A DNA stretch of 58,085 nt, from positions 1 through 58,085 of the IMG/VR virus record IMGVR_UViG_3300047199_000067; one strand, given 5' to 3'. A program made the position numbers and the translations under genes. This document shows, piece after piece, positions 6,969 to 16,441 of the stretch (positions within the stretch are counted from its first letter, which is position 1; each line of letters starts with the position of its first letter). The stretch comes from a virus. The notes beneath the pieces are model-generated. The model had not been told where the DNA came from. It worked only from the letters and a program-made list of their open reading frames with translations, and did no database searches.

Positions 6969-8619
6969 TCGTGGTCTGATACTTGCCGAAGTATTCGGAC
7001 AAGAATTTCGCTCTTACGTCAGCGTTTTAAAGAACCTGCCCACAAGCAAATATAATCCAACCTACCGTAATTGGTCGTTCAGTATTTATGACCTGTCTTT
7101 ATTATTCAAAGGATTAGAAAAACAAGGGCTGAACTCTGTCCATTACAGCGACGGTTGTGGTGAGCTGATTCAGTCATACAAAGAGTGGTGTGGGAAGACA
7201 CGGAAGCTATTGACAGAAACGGACGTGCAGGTCGAGGAGGTAGAAGAATTGCTCAAGTACCCGTTAATGCAACATCAAAGAGTAGCCGTCAAGGCATTCT
7301 TGGAATTGAAACGGTTATTGCTCGCTGACCAGATGGGCGTTGGGAAAACCCTGCCCGCATTAGCTACGGCACAGTATTTAAGGAAGACAGGAACAGTCAA
7401 CAGTTGCCTTGTGGTCTGTATAGCGTCGGTCAAAAGAAATTGGGTAAAGGAGATTGAGAAATTTTTAAAAGAACCTGATTACATCGTCATCGAAGGAGCG
7501 GCGTCTGAAAGAGAGGCGATGTACGGGGGTAAAGAATTTTTTAAGATAGTGAATTATGAAGTCCTGCGAAATGATGTGCAGGACTTTTTATTTGATAGTG
7601 CCTATGATATTATTATCGTGGATGAAATCCACAGGATAAGGACTCATAATACAAAGCAAACCAAGGCGGTCGTTAGATTAGGTAAGAAGGCACAGTATAG
7701 GTGGGGGCTGACAGGTACGCCGATACATAATAAGCTGGAAGACCTATATTCCATAATGAAATTTATTGATGAAGGTATTCTCGGCAATTGGTGGAAGTTT
7801 GACCAGAGGTATATTGAACACGGGTATTTCGGAGAGGTAGTCGGTTATACTAATACAGATGAGGTCAAGGAGAAGCTCGGATATTTTATGTTGAGGAGAA
7901 AGAAAGAGGATGTGTTAAAGGACCTGCCCCCGAAGATTTATAATGTAATCCACGTTGAGTTGTCAAAGGAGCAGAGGAAGTTTTATGAGAACTGCAAAAA
8001 ACAGATTGTCGAAATGGCGGATGAGGAAAAGGAGGAGAAGGTCAACCAAGCCAATGTATTAGCCAAGACAACCTATATCAGAGAAGTATGCGACTCGGCT
8101 GAACTCGTAGACCCTGAAAGGAAAGTATCTACGAAGATGAAAGAGCTACAAGAGGTCGTTACGGAGTTCGTATCAGAAGGCAGGAAGGTTGTTATTTTTA
8201 CTCAATTCGCTAAGATGGCTATGATAATCGGGAGAGATTTAAAGGAAAGGTCTATAATACTGCACGGTGGAATAAGTACAAGCGGTACTGCAAGACAGGA
8301 TTTGATAGACAGGTTTGAGAAGGATGAGGCAATCCCCGTATTTATTACTACGACTGCTGGAGGTGAAGGTATTAATTTACAGTTCGCTAATGTGGTTATA
8401 TTTTTTGATTTGCCTTTTAACCCGCAAGTGGTTGCTCAAATGGAAGATAGACTGCACAGAGCAGGTCAGACTAACTCGGTCAATGTAATAAAGCTCGTTG
8501 CTAAGGATACTATCGAAGAAAGGGTTTGTGAGATATTGGAAAGGAAGATAGAGCTTTTCGAGAGGGTCGTAGAGGGAGTGAGAGGGCTATCAACCAGAGA
8601 GCTTTTAAAGCTTTTGTAG
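6940..8619 (+). CDS. SNF2-family DNA helicase/translocase
   Basis: 559 residues from ATG 6940 (TGGAG upstream; an earlier in-frame start at 6895 has no site). Superfamily 2 motifs in order: Walker A GVGKT near residue 133, DEIH (motif II) near 228, LTGTPIHN (III), a helicase C lobe with ITTTAGGEGINLQFA (V) and QMEDRLHRAGQT (VI). The N-terminal ~100 residues (YNPTYRNWSFSIYDL) resemble the HARP-like DNA-annealing region of SMARCAL1-type enzymes. Expected role: ATP-driven DNA translocation or fork remodelling during phage replication. It overlaps the upstream gene by 29 bases. Confidence 0.93.
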   Translation: MLNLQICEDNRGLILAEVFGQEFRSYVSVLKNLPTSKYNPTYRNWSFSIYDLSLLFKGLEKQGLNSVHYSDGCGELIQSYKEWCGKTRKLLTETDVQVEEVEELLKYPLMQHQRVAVKAFLELKRLLLADQMGVGKTLPALATAQYLRKTGTVNSCLVVCIASVKRNWVKEIEKFLKEPDYIVIEGAASEREAMYGGKEFFKIVNYEVLRNDVQDFLFDSAYDIIIVDEIHRIRTHNTKQTKAVVRLGKKAQYRWGLTGTPIHNKLEDLYSIMKFIDEGILGNWWKFDQRYIEHGYFGEVVGYTNTDEVKEKLGYFMLRRKKEDVLKDLPPKIYNVIHVELSKEQRKFYENCKKQIVEMADEEKEEKVNQANVLAKTTYIREVCDSAELVDPERKVSTKMKELQEVVTEFVSEGRKVVIFTQFAKMAMIIGRDLKERSIILHGGISTSGTARQDLIDRFEKDEAIPVFITTTAGGEGINLQFANVVIFFDLPFNPQVVAQMEDRLHRAGQTNSVNVIKLVAKDTIEERVCEILERKIELFERVVEGVRGLSTRELLKLL

Positions 8620-8631
8620 CTTCGACAATAT

Positions 8632-8675
8632 AGATATAACGTATACCCGTAGGGTATAAAGTTATATCTTATTTA
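8632..8675 (+). terminator. Probable intrinsic terminator
   Basis: Long inverted repeat: AGATATAAC and TATACCC pair with GGGTATA and GTTATATCT around a GTA loop, followed by a T-rich run interrupted by A. It lies directly after the helicase gene. The lack of a clean T tract lowers confidence. Confidence 0.6.
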
Positions 8676-8695
8676 TTAACTCTATTATAAGATAT

Positions 8696-8749
8696 AAGTA
8701 AAATTATTCAGTATTAAGTAATAAGTAAACTATACTCAGTACTAAAACA
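8696..8749 (+). repeat. Imperfect direct repeat in AT-rich non-coding DNA
   Basis: Two related ~23-bp units, AAGTAAA..TATTCAGTATTAA (from 8696) and AAGTAAACTATACTCAGTACTAA (from 8723), lie in a very AT-rich 110-bp gap just before the replication genes. They could be operator half-sites or iterons of an origin. Confidence 0.5.
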
Positions 8750-8786
8750 TAAAGACTTAATAACAGTATCAATAATACTAATAGCG

Positions 8787-9242
8787 ATGGCACAGTATAA
8801 AGTCATACCAGAGGAACATAAAGCAAAACCAGTCGAGGAGTGGGGGACGGCGGAGCTTATCGAGTATTTTAGGGAGAAGCATAAAGAGGTAATGAGGGTA
8901 AAATCCCATAAGCCAGAAGGCTTATTGAAAATACATATCAACAGTAAGAACGTAAGGTTTTTATATGAACAGGGTAAAGAGGACTTCGGCAATATCCCAG
9001 CCAGTCAGTTGTATAAGGAGTATATGGATTGGCTGTTTGAATATAAGAGAGGGAAGGACGGCCTGATAAGATTGTGGAGTTTCAGCAATAAGGATATGAT
9101 GACGGATTTCCTGGACTATAAGAGTATGGCGGTTCAGGAGAAGGCGTTGGGAAGCCTTGACGACTTCAAGAAGGAAGAAGAAGAAAGAAAGCAGCGGGCT
9201 AAGGCGTATTTTGAAAGAGACAGAGGAGGAGAGGTCAAATGA
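8787..9242 (+). CDS. Hypothetical protein of the replication block
   Basis: 151 residues, Lys/Glu-rich with a helical C-terminus (FKKEEEERKQRAKAYFERD). The ATG lacks a clear ribosome binding site, in contrast to nearly all neighbours. Its place ahead of the loader/helicase/primase genes suggests an accessory replication role, but no domain is recognised. Confidence 0.6.
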   Translation: MAQYKVIPEEHKAKPVEEWGTAELIEYFREKHKEVMRVKSHKPEGLLKIHINSKNVRFLYEQGKEDFGNIPASQLYKEYMDWLFEYKRGKDGLIRLWSFSNKDMMTDFLDYKSMAVQEKALGSLDDFKKEEEERKQRAKAYFERDRGGEVK

Positions 9243-9439
9243 AAAGGAAGGTCAGTCATACGTTTCCAATTATGATTTATTACAATAAGGTCAGTAAGCA
9301 GTTAATCGGTCCATTAAACAGTAAGGATTATGTGGTTATCGCGGACAGGGGACAGAAACTACCGCCTCCCATAAATGGATTGCCAGAGGGGGTGGAGGTA
9401 AGAGAGGCAGACATCGTCGTTTACGAAAAGGAGAAATGA
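9239..9439 (+). CDS. Hypothetical protein
   Basis: 66 residues with probable beta strands (HTFPIMIYYNKVSKQLIGPL, IVVYEKEK). The start overlaps the previous stop behind GAGGAGAGGTC. Unknown function. Confidence 0.55.
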   Translation: MKRKVSHTFPIMIYYNKVSKQLIGPLNSKDYVVIADRGQKLPPPINGLPEGVEVREADIVVYEKEK

Positions 9440-9441
9440 CA

Positions 9442-9645
9442 ATGGCAGGGATAATCGAAAAGGAAGTCATTATTAATTGTACTGATTGTAACAAAGATTT
9501 TACCTTGTCCGTAAAAGACCAGGAGTTTTATAAAAGGATAGGGTATGTCTTACCCAAAAGATGTTTGGAGTGCAGGAAAAAGAGAAGGTTGAAAAGGGAG
9601 GACAAAAGAGGAGAGAAGAAGTCGGAGAGCGGGAACAGGAGATAA
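9442..9645 (+). CDS. Zinc-ribbon protein (zf-trcl-like)
   Basis: 67 residues with CTDC near residue 14 and CLEC near 42, plus an F-Y-K-R-x-G-Y-V-LPKRC segment, which matches the short treble-clef ribbon (CxxC...FY..G...PKRC..CR) called probable zinc-ribbon. The C-terminus is a basic tail. The second ATG (9442) is better spaced from GGAG than 9436. May bind nucleic acid. Confidence 0.7.
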   Translation: MAGIIEKEVIINCTDCNKDFTLSVKDQEFYKRIGYVLPKRCLECRKKRRLKREDKRGEKKSESGNRR

Positions 9646-9653
9646 AGCAGGAC

Positions 9654-9709
9654 GGGGCGTAGGTTTGGGCAAATGCAGGTATCCCTAAAGACGCTCAAGT
9701 TTGCGCCCC
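9654..9709 (+). promoter_or_regulatory. Candidate switching hairpin upstream of helicase loader
   Basis: GGGGCG (9654) can pair with CGCCCC (9704), while GGGCAAA (9667) can alternatively pair with the overlapping TTTGC..CCC (9700). The two folds exclude each other, as in an attenuator or translation switch. It lies in the only gap between early replication genes and the loader. Confidence 0.4.
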
Positions 9710-9729
9710 ATATTTAAGCAGGAGTGAAA

Positions 9730-10473
9730 ATGGAAAAGGATTATTCGAAAGAGTTGAGAGGCGTAGTTGAAATGACTCCGTGGCAGGTCGCAGAGATTAG
9801 AGAGTTGAAGAAACGTATTATGGCGCAGGAAGGAGGGGCGGGAGAGAAGGAGAAAGAGTTTCAATGGCAGGTCAGGTTATTGGCGTCTAATATGCCTCAT
9901 ATATATTGGGGGTTAGAATTAAAGGATTTCGGGGGAGATATAAAGTCGGCTACCATAGTACAAAAATATATCGGTATAATGAAAGAAGCATACGAGGCAG
10001 GACAGGGGATATTATTTTTAGGGCGGCACGGGACGGGTAAGACAATGCTCGCCTGTATCATAGGCAAAGAGGCGATGAGGAAGGGATATACGGTATATTA
10101 TATCGGCATACCAAGTTTGATTGACGGCATTATGTCGGGGTTTAGGAATGAGGAGGCTAAGGAGAGGTTGAGTACTATCGTAACAAGGACCGAGTTTCTT
10201 ATCATAGACGACCTCGGCAAGGAGTATAGGGGCATAGGTCAGAAGCTCGACCCTTTAGTAATGTTAGAGATGGATAGGATATTAAGAGAGAGGATTAACA
10301 GAGGCAAGGTTACTATCGCAACGACTAATTATGATATGAAAGCGGTTACAAAGGCATACGGGGATAGTGTACTTTCGGTATTAAGAGGATACGTCCAATT
10401 CATAGAGGTAAGCGGAGAGGACTTTCGAGGATATTTAGGGGACAAGTTTAAGGAGAGGCTCGAAAAGAAATGA
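9730..10473 (+). CDS. DnaC-like helicase loader, AAA+ ATPase
   Basis: 247 residues from ATG 9730 (AGGAG five bases upstream). Walker A GRHGTGKT lies at about 98-105, Walker B FLIIDDLGKEY near 156, and sensor-type ATTNYD near 197. This layout is that of DnaC/DnaI/IstB-like proteins, which load the replicative helicase onto DNA. The following gene is the helicase, overlapping by 4 bases, which supports the role. Confidence 0.88.
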   Translation: MEKDYSKELRGVVEMTPWQVAEIRELKKRIMAQEGGAGEKEKEFQWQVRLLASNMPHIYWGLELKDFGGDIKSATIVQKYIGIMKEAYEAGQGILFLGRHGTGKTMLACIIGKEAMRKGYTVYYIGIPSLIDGIMSGFRNEEAKERLSTIVTRTEFLIIDDLGKEYRGIGQKLDPLVMLEMDRILRERINRGKVTIATTNYDMKAVTKAYGDSVLSVLRGYVQFIEVSGEDFRGYLGDKFKERLEKK

Positions 10474-11804
10474 ATGACGCTGGAAATTTTGAAAGAGATA
10501 TTATAACGGGTATGCTCAAGGGGTATAGTCCGAAGAAGGTGCTTGTCCAATTCACGCAGGAATATTTTACCACGAAAGAGATGAGGGCGATATATATTAT
10601 CTCAAAGGAGTATTATGAGAAGTTCGGAGAAATGCCTGATTTGGATATCATAGTAAATGAAACCGCCAAGCGTACAACCGCTAACGCTGATGAACTTACT
10701 AAGATGAGGATGTTTATAGAAAAGGCGATGACGTCAAGTATGGATGAAGGCAAGTATGTATATGCGGTTGAGGAGATGCAGAAGTTTTATATTTCGAGAA
10801 GGCTCAAGGATACAATACGGGAAGCCCTTGTTTATGTGGAGAAGGGACAGCCAGCACAGGCACAGGATTATATGTTGAGTAATCTTATTGACTTGTCCAC
10901 GTCGGGCAGGGATGTGGTGATGATTGATTTCGTGGACGGGTTTGAGGAGAGGAAAAAGAGTCTTTTAAGGAGGGCGGAGAACCCCGATATATTAAAGGAG
11001 TTCTGTATACCGACAGGCATACCAGAGATTGATGAGGAGTTGGACGGAGGGTTAAGGAAGGGAGAGTTCGGGCTATGGCTTGCCGCCCCCGAAGGAGGAA
11101 AGAGCATATCCTTACAGAATATCGCCGTCAATGTCGCATTGGCGGGGTATAATGTCGCATTGATTACTATTGAAATGACACCAGAGCAGACCGCTTACAG
11201 GCTTGACTCGTCATTGACGGGCATAAAATATAAAGGGTTTAGGAGAGCGAAGATAACCGCAGACGAATTACAGCATTGGGCGGATAGTGTAAAAAGGTTG
11301 CCGAAGAACAGGCTTAAAATCATAGGCGTGCCAGAAGGATGTACCTGCCGTCTTATCGAAGCGGAGTTGCAAAAGATAAAAGGTATGTTTAATCCTGATA
11401 TAATTCTTGTTGATTATGCGGGGATAATGAGCCCCAACGAAGGGAAGTACCAAAGCAGTATGGATTGGAAATACGTTGGCGAGATAGTAAGGAATTTAAA
11501 GGGGCTGGCATTGAAACTCAATATCCCTATATGGAGTGCGTCGCAGTTATTGGTAGGCTCAAAAGAGAAGGAGAGTGTGTCTTTCGGAGATATAGGATTA
11601 GCAAGACAGCAGATTGCGGCTCACGCTGACGTATGTATCGCTATCGTAAGGACTCAACAGATGATTGAAATGGAGCAGGCGAGGTTGCAGTTTGTCAAGG
11701 CAAGAGAGGGAGTATTAAAGAGGATAGTGGACGTCATAACTGATTTCGATAAGATAAGGTTAAGCGTAACAGGCAAGAAAGAGGAGGAGGTCGTTCCGTT
11801 TTGA
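10470..11804 (+). CDS. Replicative DNA helicase, DnaB-like
   Basis: 444 residues. The N-terminal ~150 residues are helical, as in the DnaB N domain. The RecA-type core begins with GIPEIDEELDGGLRKGEFGL and Walker A APEGGKS (about 206-212), with DIILVDYAGIM as Walker B near 308 and SASQL near 347. Acts as ring helicase at the phage replication fork. Start overlaps the loader gene, stop overlaps the primase start. Confidence 0.9.
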   Translation: MNDAGNFERDIITGMLKGYSPKKVLVQFTQEYFTTKEMRAIYIISKEYYEKFGEMPDLDIIVNETAKRTTANADELTKMRMFIEKAMTSSMDEGKYVYAVEEMQKFYISRRLKDTIREALVYVEKGQPAQAQDYMLSNLIDLSTSGRDVVMIDFVDGFEERKKSLLRRAENPDILKEFCIPTGIPEIDEELDGGLRKGEFGLWLAAPEGGKSISLQNIAVNVALAGYNVALITIEMTPEQTAYRLDSSLTGIKYKGFRRAKITADELQHWADSVKRLPKNRLKIIGVPEGCTCRLIEAELQKIKGMFNPDIILVDYAGIMSPNEGKYQSSMDWKYVGEIVRNLKGLALKLNIPIWSASQLLVGSKEKESVSFGDIGLARQQIAAHADVCIAIVRTQQMIEMEQARLQFVKAREGVLKRIVDVITDFDKIRLSVTGKKEEEVVPF

Positions 11805-12751
11805 AGTATAAAGTAATATCGGATAATATAGATGTCTTGAAATTATTGGAAGTGCTCAAGATAGAAGGCAAGGTCATAGGGGATGATTTTATGGCAAGCT
11901 GTCCCGTCAATCCTGACCACGAAGATAAGAACCCGTCGTGGGGAATACGGATAGAGGGCGACGCCAAAGGAGTGTGGCATTGTTACGGGTGCGGGATGAA
12001 AGGCAATGCTATACATCTGGTTATGAGTATAAAAGGCGTGAGCAGGGAGGAGGCGGAAAAGCTCTTATGCGAGTGGTTCGATATACAGGATATTACGCCC
12101 GATATTAGTGTGCAGGAGATATTAAAGATGATGGATAGGAAAGAGGCGGTAGAGGAGGAGGAGATACTCATAATCCCTTTGCCAAGATTGTCGGACAGTA
12201 AGATAGAAGCAGTAAGATATTTAATGGCTAAAAGGAGATACACGGAATTAGAGGCGTGGGATATAATCAACGCTTATCAGATAGGGTTTTGTGAGAAGGG
12301 GTATTATAAGGGCAGGATTATAATACCTATTTATGACAGCGCAGGAGTCTATATTACTTATGAGGCGCAGGCGACCGACGGCAACGGGAAGAAGAAGCTC
12401 TACCCTAAAGGCTCTATGATAAGTCGGCTTGTGTTTAATGATTATAATATATCAGAGAAAAGGGCGGTCATAGTGGAAGGGATATGGGACGCATTGAGGC
12501 TAAGGTCATACGGCATACCAGCAATAAGTATATTCGGGAGCAGCCTATCTAAACACCAGGCGTGCAGGGTTATAAGGAAGTATGAAGAAGTAGTCCTGTT
12601 CTTTGACGGGGATAAGGCAGGTCAGGGAGCAGAGGAGAAGGCGGTACAAGCCCTGTTCCCGTATGTTAAGGTAAGGAGTATCTCTATTGAGGGGAAAGAC
12701 CCTGATGACCTCAATAGAGAGGAAGTAAGTAACTTGAAGATATTTGGATAA
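11801..12751 (+). CDS. DNA primase, DnaG-like (CHC2 zinc finger and Toprim)
   Basis: 316 residues, initiated at TTG 11801 with GAGGAGGT nine bases upstream; no ATG would keep the zinc domain. Zinc-ligand pattern C34, H40, C61, C64 matches the CHC2 finger. Toprim motifs follow: VIVEGIWDALRL (catalytic Glu near 226) and LFFDGDKAGQGA near 268. It is short because it lacks the helicase-binding C domain of cellular DnaG. Makes RNA primers at the fork; last gene of the loader-helicase-primase trio. Confidence 0.9.
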   Translation: MKYKVISDNIDVLKLLEVLKIEGKVIGDDFMASCPVNPDHEDKNPSWGIRIEGDAKGVWHCYGCGMKGNAIHLVMSIKGVSREEAEKLLCEWFDIQDITPDISVQEILKMMDRKEAVEEEEILIIPLPRLSDSKIEAVRYLMAKRRYTELEAWDIINAYQIGFCEKGYYKGRIIIPIYDSAGVYITYEAQATDGNGKKKLYPKGSMISRLVFNDYNISEKRAVIVEGIWDALRLRSYGIPAISIFGSSLSKHQACRVIRKYEEVVLFFDGDKAGQGAEEKAVQALFPYVKVRSISIEGKDPDDLNREEVSNLKIFG

Positions 12752-12757
12752 TTTTAC

Positions 12758-12786
12758 TTGACAGGAATTTTATATTATAATATACT
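12758..12786 (+). promoter_or_regulatory. Sigma70-type promoter
   Basis: TTGACA, 17-bp spacer, TATACT. The expected transcript start near 12793 leaves only about 7 bases before the ATG at 12800, so the following mRNA would be nearly leaderless. An overlapping TATAAT exists at shorter spacing. Confidence 0.85.
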
Positions 12787-12799
12787 ATGAGATACCGAA

Positions 12800-13000
12800 A
12801 TGAATATAAAGTTTAAGGCGTCTTTCGGGTGGGAGATACAGATAGTTGACACGGTAGAAGAAGCAGAGGGAGGCTTCTATATTTTGTATAAATACCTACC
12901 ACAGTTAATTGACACGGTCAAAAGACAGTCAAACGGCAAGGTCGTTGACACAGCACAAGCCAAGAAGTTGATGGCTATAGGCTATATCAGCCTGAAATGA
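12800..13000 (+). CDS. Hypothetical protein
   Basis: 66 residues beginning MNIKFKASFGWEIQIV, probably a small alpha/beta fold. It stands alone behind its own promoter and immediately before the polymerase gene. No Shine-Dalgarno box is evident, fitting the short leader. Unknown role. Confidence 0.6.
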   Translation: MNIKFKASFGWEIQIVDTVEEAEGGFYILYKYLPQLIDTVKRQSNGKVVDTAQAKKLMAIGYISLK

Positions 13001-13006
13001 GGAGCC

Positions 13007-16000
13007 GTGGTCAGATTCAGAATAAAAGATAATCAGGTATTCAAGTTAGAAGATAATAAGCCACCAGTAGCGGTCGGGTCGTTACAGGGTGGTTTTTTTA
13101 TTGCCCAAAGAGATATGATGGAGCACCTGCATTTTGTACACGACGGCTGGGGAGTGGACTGCGGGTTAGTGGAGTGTTTCCTAACCAATAAAGGAACGGG
13201 TAACGTAGAATTATTGCAGGATATAAACGTACATTATGTAAAGATAAACAACAAGACGTTTGATGAGGATTATTACACAGACCTGGGAATCATCAGGCAG
13301 TTCGGCATACGGGAGGAATACGGAGAGCACGGGGAGCAATATATCTTACCAAGGATATATTGGAGTCTTGTCAATGATTATGAGCGAAGGTCGGAAGGGT
13401 TCGTTCACCTGCACGTGCATAGTGATTACTCTTTATTAGACGGTATGGGAAAGATTGAGGAGTATGTCTTCACGGCAAAACGTATGGGGATGAAAGCATT
13501 AGCCCTTACTGACCACGGCAACGTCATAGGTCTTAGCAAGTTCCATAAGGTATGCAAGCAGGCAGGCATTAAGCCCATACTCGGTAGCGAGTTTTATGTG
13601 GTAGGGGACATATCGGTTAAGGAAAGAAAAGACATAAGACATATAGTCTTATTGGCGAAGAATTATACGGGATATAGAAATCTTTTAAGACTATCTACGA
13701 AGTCGTTCCTGGAAGGGTTTTATTATAAACCAAGAATAAGCAAGGCGTCTATTGTTGAACTCGGTGAAGGTCTGATTGTCTTATCGGCGTGCGCAGGAGG
13801 GCAGGTCTGCCGTCTCATTGAGGAGGGGAAGGTTATTGAGGCGGAGCAGGAGATGATGTTCTGGAAGACCCACTTTGGAGAAGATTATTATTTGGAATTA
13901 CAGGCGGACAGCTTGGAGGTATATTGCAAATGTAATCCTACCATAGTTGAGTTAGCGAAGAAGTGCGGAGTCCCATTGGTAGCGAGCGTCGACGTTCATT
14001 ATACCTATCAGAAGGATAGGAGCTGCCACGATATATTATTAGGCATACAGAAAAGGAAAAGCATACACGACAAGCCAGGTTTTGAGGCGGGGACGTATTG
14101 GTTCACGAGTAAAGAAGAAACAGAAAAGATGTATGAACAATACCAAACGAGAGTCCCCTACCAGGCGGTCGATGATGCGATAAAGAATACGGAGGAGGTC
14201 GCAAGGAAGATTGGGGAGTATGAGATAACTACTACATTGAAACTGCCAAGTCCCGTGCGGTCAACATCATTGAGCAAGATATGCTTTGATAGGATGTTTG
14301 AGGCGGGGCTAAAGGGCGATGAATATGTAACCAGGTTGAGTAGGGAGCTTGATGTCATAGCGGAGATGGAGTTCGAAGATTACTTCCTTATGTTGCAAGA
14401 GGTTATTGAGTGGGCGAAAAGTAAAGGTATTAGGGTAGGGGCAGGGAGGGGGAGTGTCGCAGGGAGTCTTGTCGCTTATGTATTAGGCATTACGCAGGTC
14501 GACCCTTTAAGGTTCGGGTTGCTATTCGAGAGGTTTTTAAATATAGGGAGAAAGGTCGCCCCAGATATTGATATAGATTTTGACAGCTTACGGAGGGATG
14601 AGGTCATTGAGTTTATTAAAGGAAGATATAATACTGCGAGAATATCCACAGTTGTAAGGCTCAACGGGAGGGGTATTGTACGGGACGGAGCGAAGGTATG
14701 CGGCGTAGCCCCCTGGTCGGTAGAATTATTGGCAAAGAGTATCCCGTTCAACCACTCCATAGATAAGGCATACGTATATGAGAGTCAATTCCGTGGTATG
14801 TTTGATGACCATAAAGAGGATATGTTAAAGGTCAGGAGGCTCGAAGGAGTAATCAAAACGGTAGGGCTGCACCCTGCGGGAGTCATCATATCGGATGAGG
14901 ATATAGGAAGATACTTTGCTTTAAGATTATCGGACGGCAGTACGGGCGAGGCTGTTGTGCAGGGATGTATGGAGGATGTTGATTATGTGGGGCTCATCAA
15001 GGTAGATTTTTTAGGCTCAAAGACCCAAACCATATTGGATATGTGCTGTAAGGCGGTCGGGATAGAGCTTAATGACATATCGTTAGATAGGGAGGTCTGC
15101 CCAAGAGTTTATGAGGAGTTCAGCAAAGGTAATTGTGAGGATATATTCCAGTTCAATTCGGAGTTGGCAAGAGATACCTTGAAGAAGGTTAAGCCTGATA
15201 ATTTCGAGGACTTGACGGCGGTTACGGCGTTAATCCGCCCTGGGGCGGGAGACTTTATCGATGCTTTCGCTAAAAGGGATTATGACCCCTTGATAGACGA
15301 TATGAAGGGCATTGTCGGCAATACGAGGAATATTATCTTATATCAAGAACAAAGTATGCTCGTAGCTCAAAAGATAGCGGGGTTTAGTTTAGAGAAGGCA
15401 GATGACTTGAGGAAAGCCATAGGCAAGAAAATTCCTAAGTTGATGGCGTCATTAAGACAGGACTTTATCAATGGGGGCGCAGCTAAAGGATATGATAAAA
15501 AAATCGTCAGCGAGGTATTTGATATTATAGAGCGGTCGAGCTGGTATTCGTTCAACAAATCCCACGCAATAGCATATACTCTATCAAGTTATTGGTGTAT
15601 GTGGTTCAAGTGCTATCACCCGATAGCCTATGCGGTAGCAGAGATGACGGTTGAGGGGGAAGGGGATAGGGACAAGCTCAAGAGATATATCGAAACTACC
15701 AAGGCGCAAGGCGTTGTTATGTACCCGCCTGACATTAATAAGTCGGAGTGGGGCTTCACGGCAGAGAAGGACGGAGTAAGGTGCGGGCTGTCAATGGTCA
15801 AAAGGTTCTCGGAGAACGGGTACGACCTTATAAAAGAGAAAAGACCGTTTAAGGGGTTCACGGAGTTTATGGAGGCTATATCAGACAATAAAAGAATGGT
15901 CAATAAGGGTGCGGTAGAGTGCCTTATAAATGCGGGGGCGTTCGATACATTTGGCACAAGAAAAGCACTCGGCGAGGCTTTGGAGAATTGGCAGAAGCTC

Positions 16001-16441
16001 ATTAAACAGTTTAAGGGCAAAGAGATAGTCCTTGTTCTTGATGATAAGGAATTGAGTATAGCGGAGAAGGGGCAGAGAGAGTTTGAGGCATTAGGATTTT
16101 ATCTGACAGTCAATCCTATTGAGCCATATAAGAAGCAGTTCAAGGGCGTTACTCCGTGGGATGACTTCCAGGAATACCAAAGAGGTCAAGGAGTATTGGT
16201 CGCAGGAGTTATTGGCACTATCAAGCCATATAAGTCAAAGAATGGCGAGATGGCTTTTATAGAGATAGGATGTTTTGACCACGAATACTCGCTCAATGTA
16301 TGGGCGGAGGCGTGGAAGACATATAAGAAGGATTTGAATGAAGGTGATATAGTTCTTGTCAAAGGTCAGAAATTAGATGAGGATAAGGTATCGGTAGGGG
16401 AGAAAGATACCATAAAGAGGTTAAATCAGGAGGCGGTATGA
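13007..16441 (+). CDS. DNA polymerase III alpha subunit (DnaE-type)
   Basis: 1144 residues. A 130-residue N-terminal extension of unknown function precedes the PHP domain (HLHVHSDYSLLDG at 134-146, LALTDHGN after it). The C-family palm carries GAGRGSVAGSLVAYVLG and the metal-binding PDIDIDFD at about 519-526. Fingers and helix-hairpin-helix regions follow, and an OB-like fold is near the end (VLVAGVIGTIKPYKSKNG). Replicates the phage genome. GTG start with GGAG only a few bases upstream, so the extension depends on that choice; an internal start just before the PHP domain cannot be excluded. Confidence 0.93.
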   Translation: MVRFRIKDNQVFKLEDNKPPVAVGSLQGGFFIAQRDMMEHLHFVHDGWGVDCGLVECFLTNKGTGNVELLQDINVHYVKINNKTFDEDYYTDLGIIRQFGIREEYGEHGEQYILPRIYWSLVNDYERRSEGFVHLHVHSDYSLLDGMGKIEEYVFTAKRMGMKALALTDHGNVIGLSKFHKVCKQAGIKPILGSEFYVVGDISVKERKDIRHIVLLAKNYTGYRNLLRLSTKSFLEGFYYKPRISKASIVELGEGLIVLSACAGGQVCRLIEEGKVIEAEQEMMFWKTHFGEDYYLELQADSLEVYCKCNPTIVELAKKCGVPLVASVDVHYTYQKDRSCHDILLGIQKRKSIHDKPGFEAGTYWFTSKEETEKMYEQYQTRVPYQAVDDAIKNTEEVARKIGEYEITTTLKLPSPVRSTSLSKICFDRMFEAGLKGDEYVTRLSRELDVIAEMEFEDYFLMLQEVIEWAKSKGIRVGAGRGSVAGSLVAYVLGITQVDPLRFGLLFERFLNIGRKVAPDIDIDFDSLRRDEVIEFIKGRYNTARISTVVRLNGRGIVRDGAKVCGVAPWSVELLAKSIPFNHSIDKAYVYESQFRGMFDDHKEDMLKVRRLEGVIKTVGLHPAGVIISDEDIGRYFALRLSDGSTGEAVVQGCMEDVDYVGLIKVDFLGSKTQTILDMCCKAVGIELNDISLDREVCPRVYEEFSKGNCEDIFQFNSELARDTLKKVKPDNFEDLTAVTALIRPGAGDFIDAFAKRDYDPLIDDMKGIVGNTRNIILYQEQSMLVAQKIAGFSLEKADDLRKAIGKKIPKLMASLRQDFINGGAAKGYDKKIVSEVFDIIERSSWYSFNKSHAIAYTLSSYWCMWFKCYHPIAYAVAEMTVEGEGDRDKLKRYIETTKAQGVVMYPPDINKSEWGFTAEKDGVRCGLSMVKRFSENGYDLIKEKRPFKGFTEFMEAISDNKRMVNKGAVECLINAGAFDTFGTRKALGEALENWQKLIKQFKGKEIVLVLDDKELSIAEKGQREFEALGFYLTVNPIEPYKKQFKGVTPWDDFQEYQRGQGVLVAGVIGTIKPYKSKNGEMAFIEIGCFDHEYSLNVWAEAWKTYKKDLNEGDIVLVKGQKLDEDKVSVGEKDTIKRLNQEAV

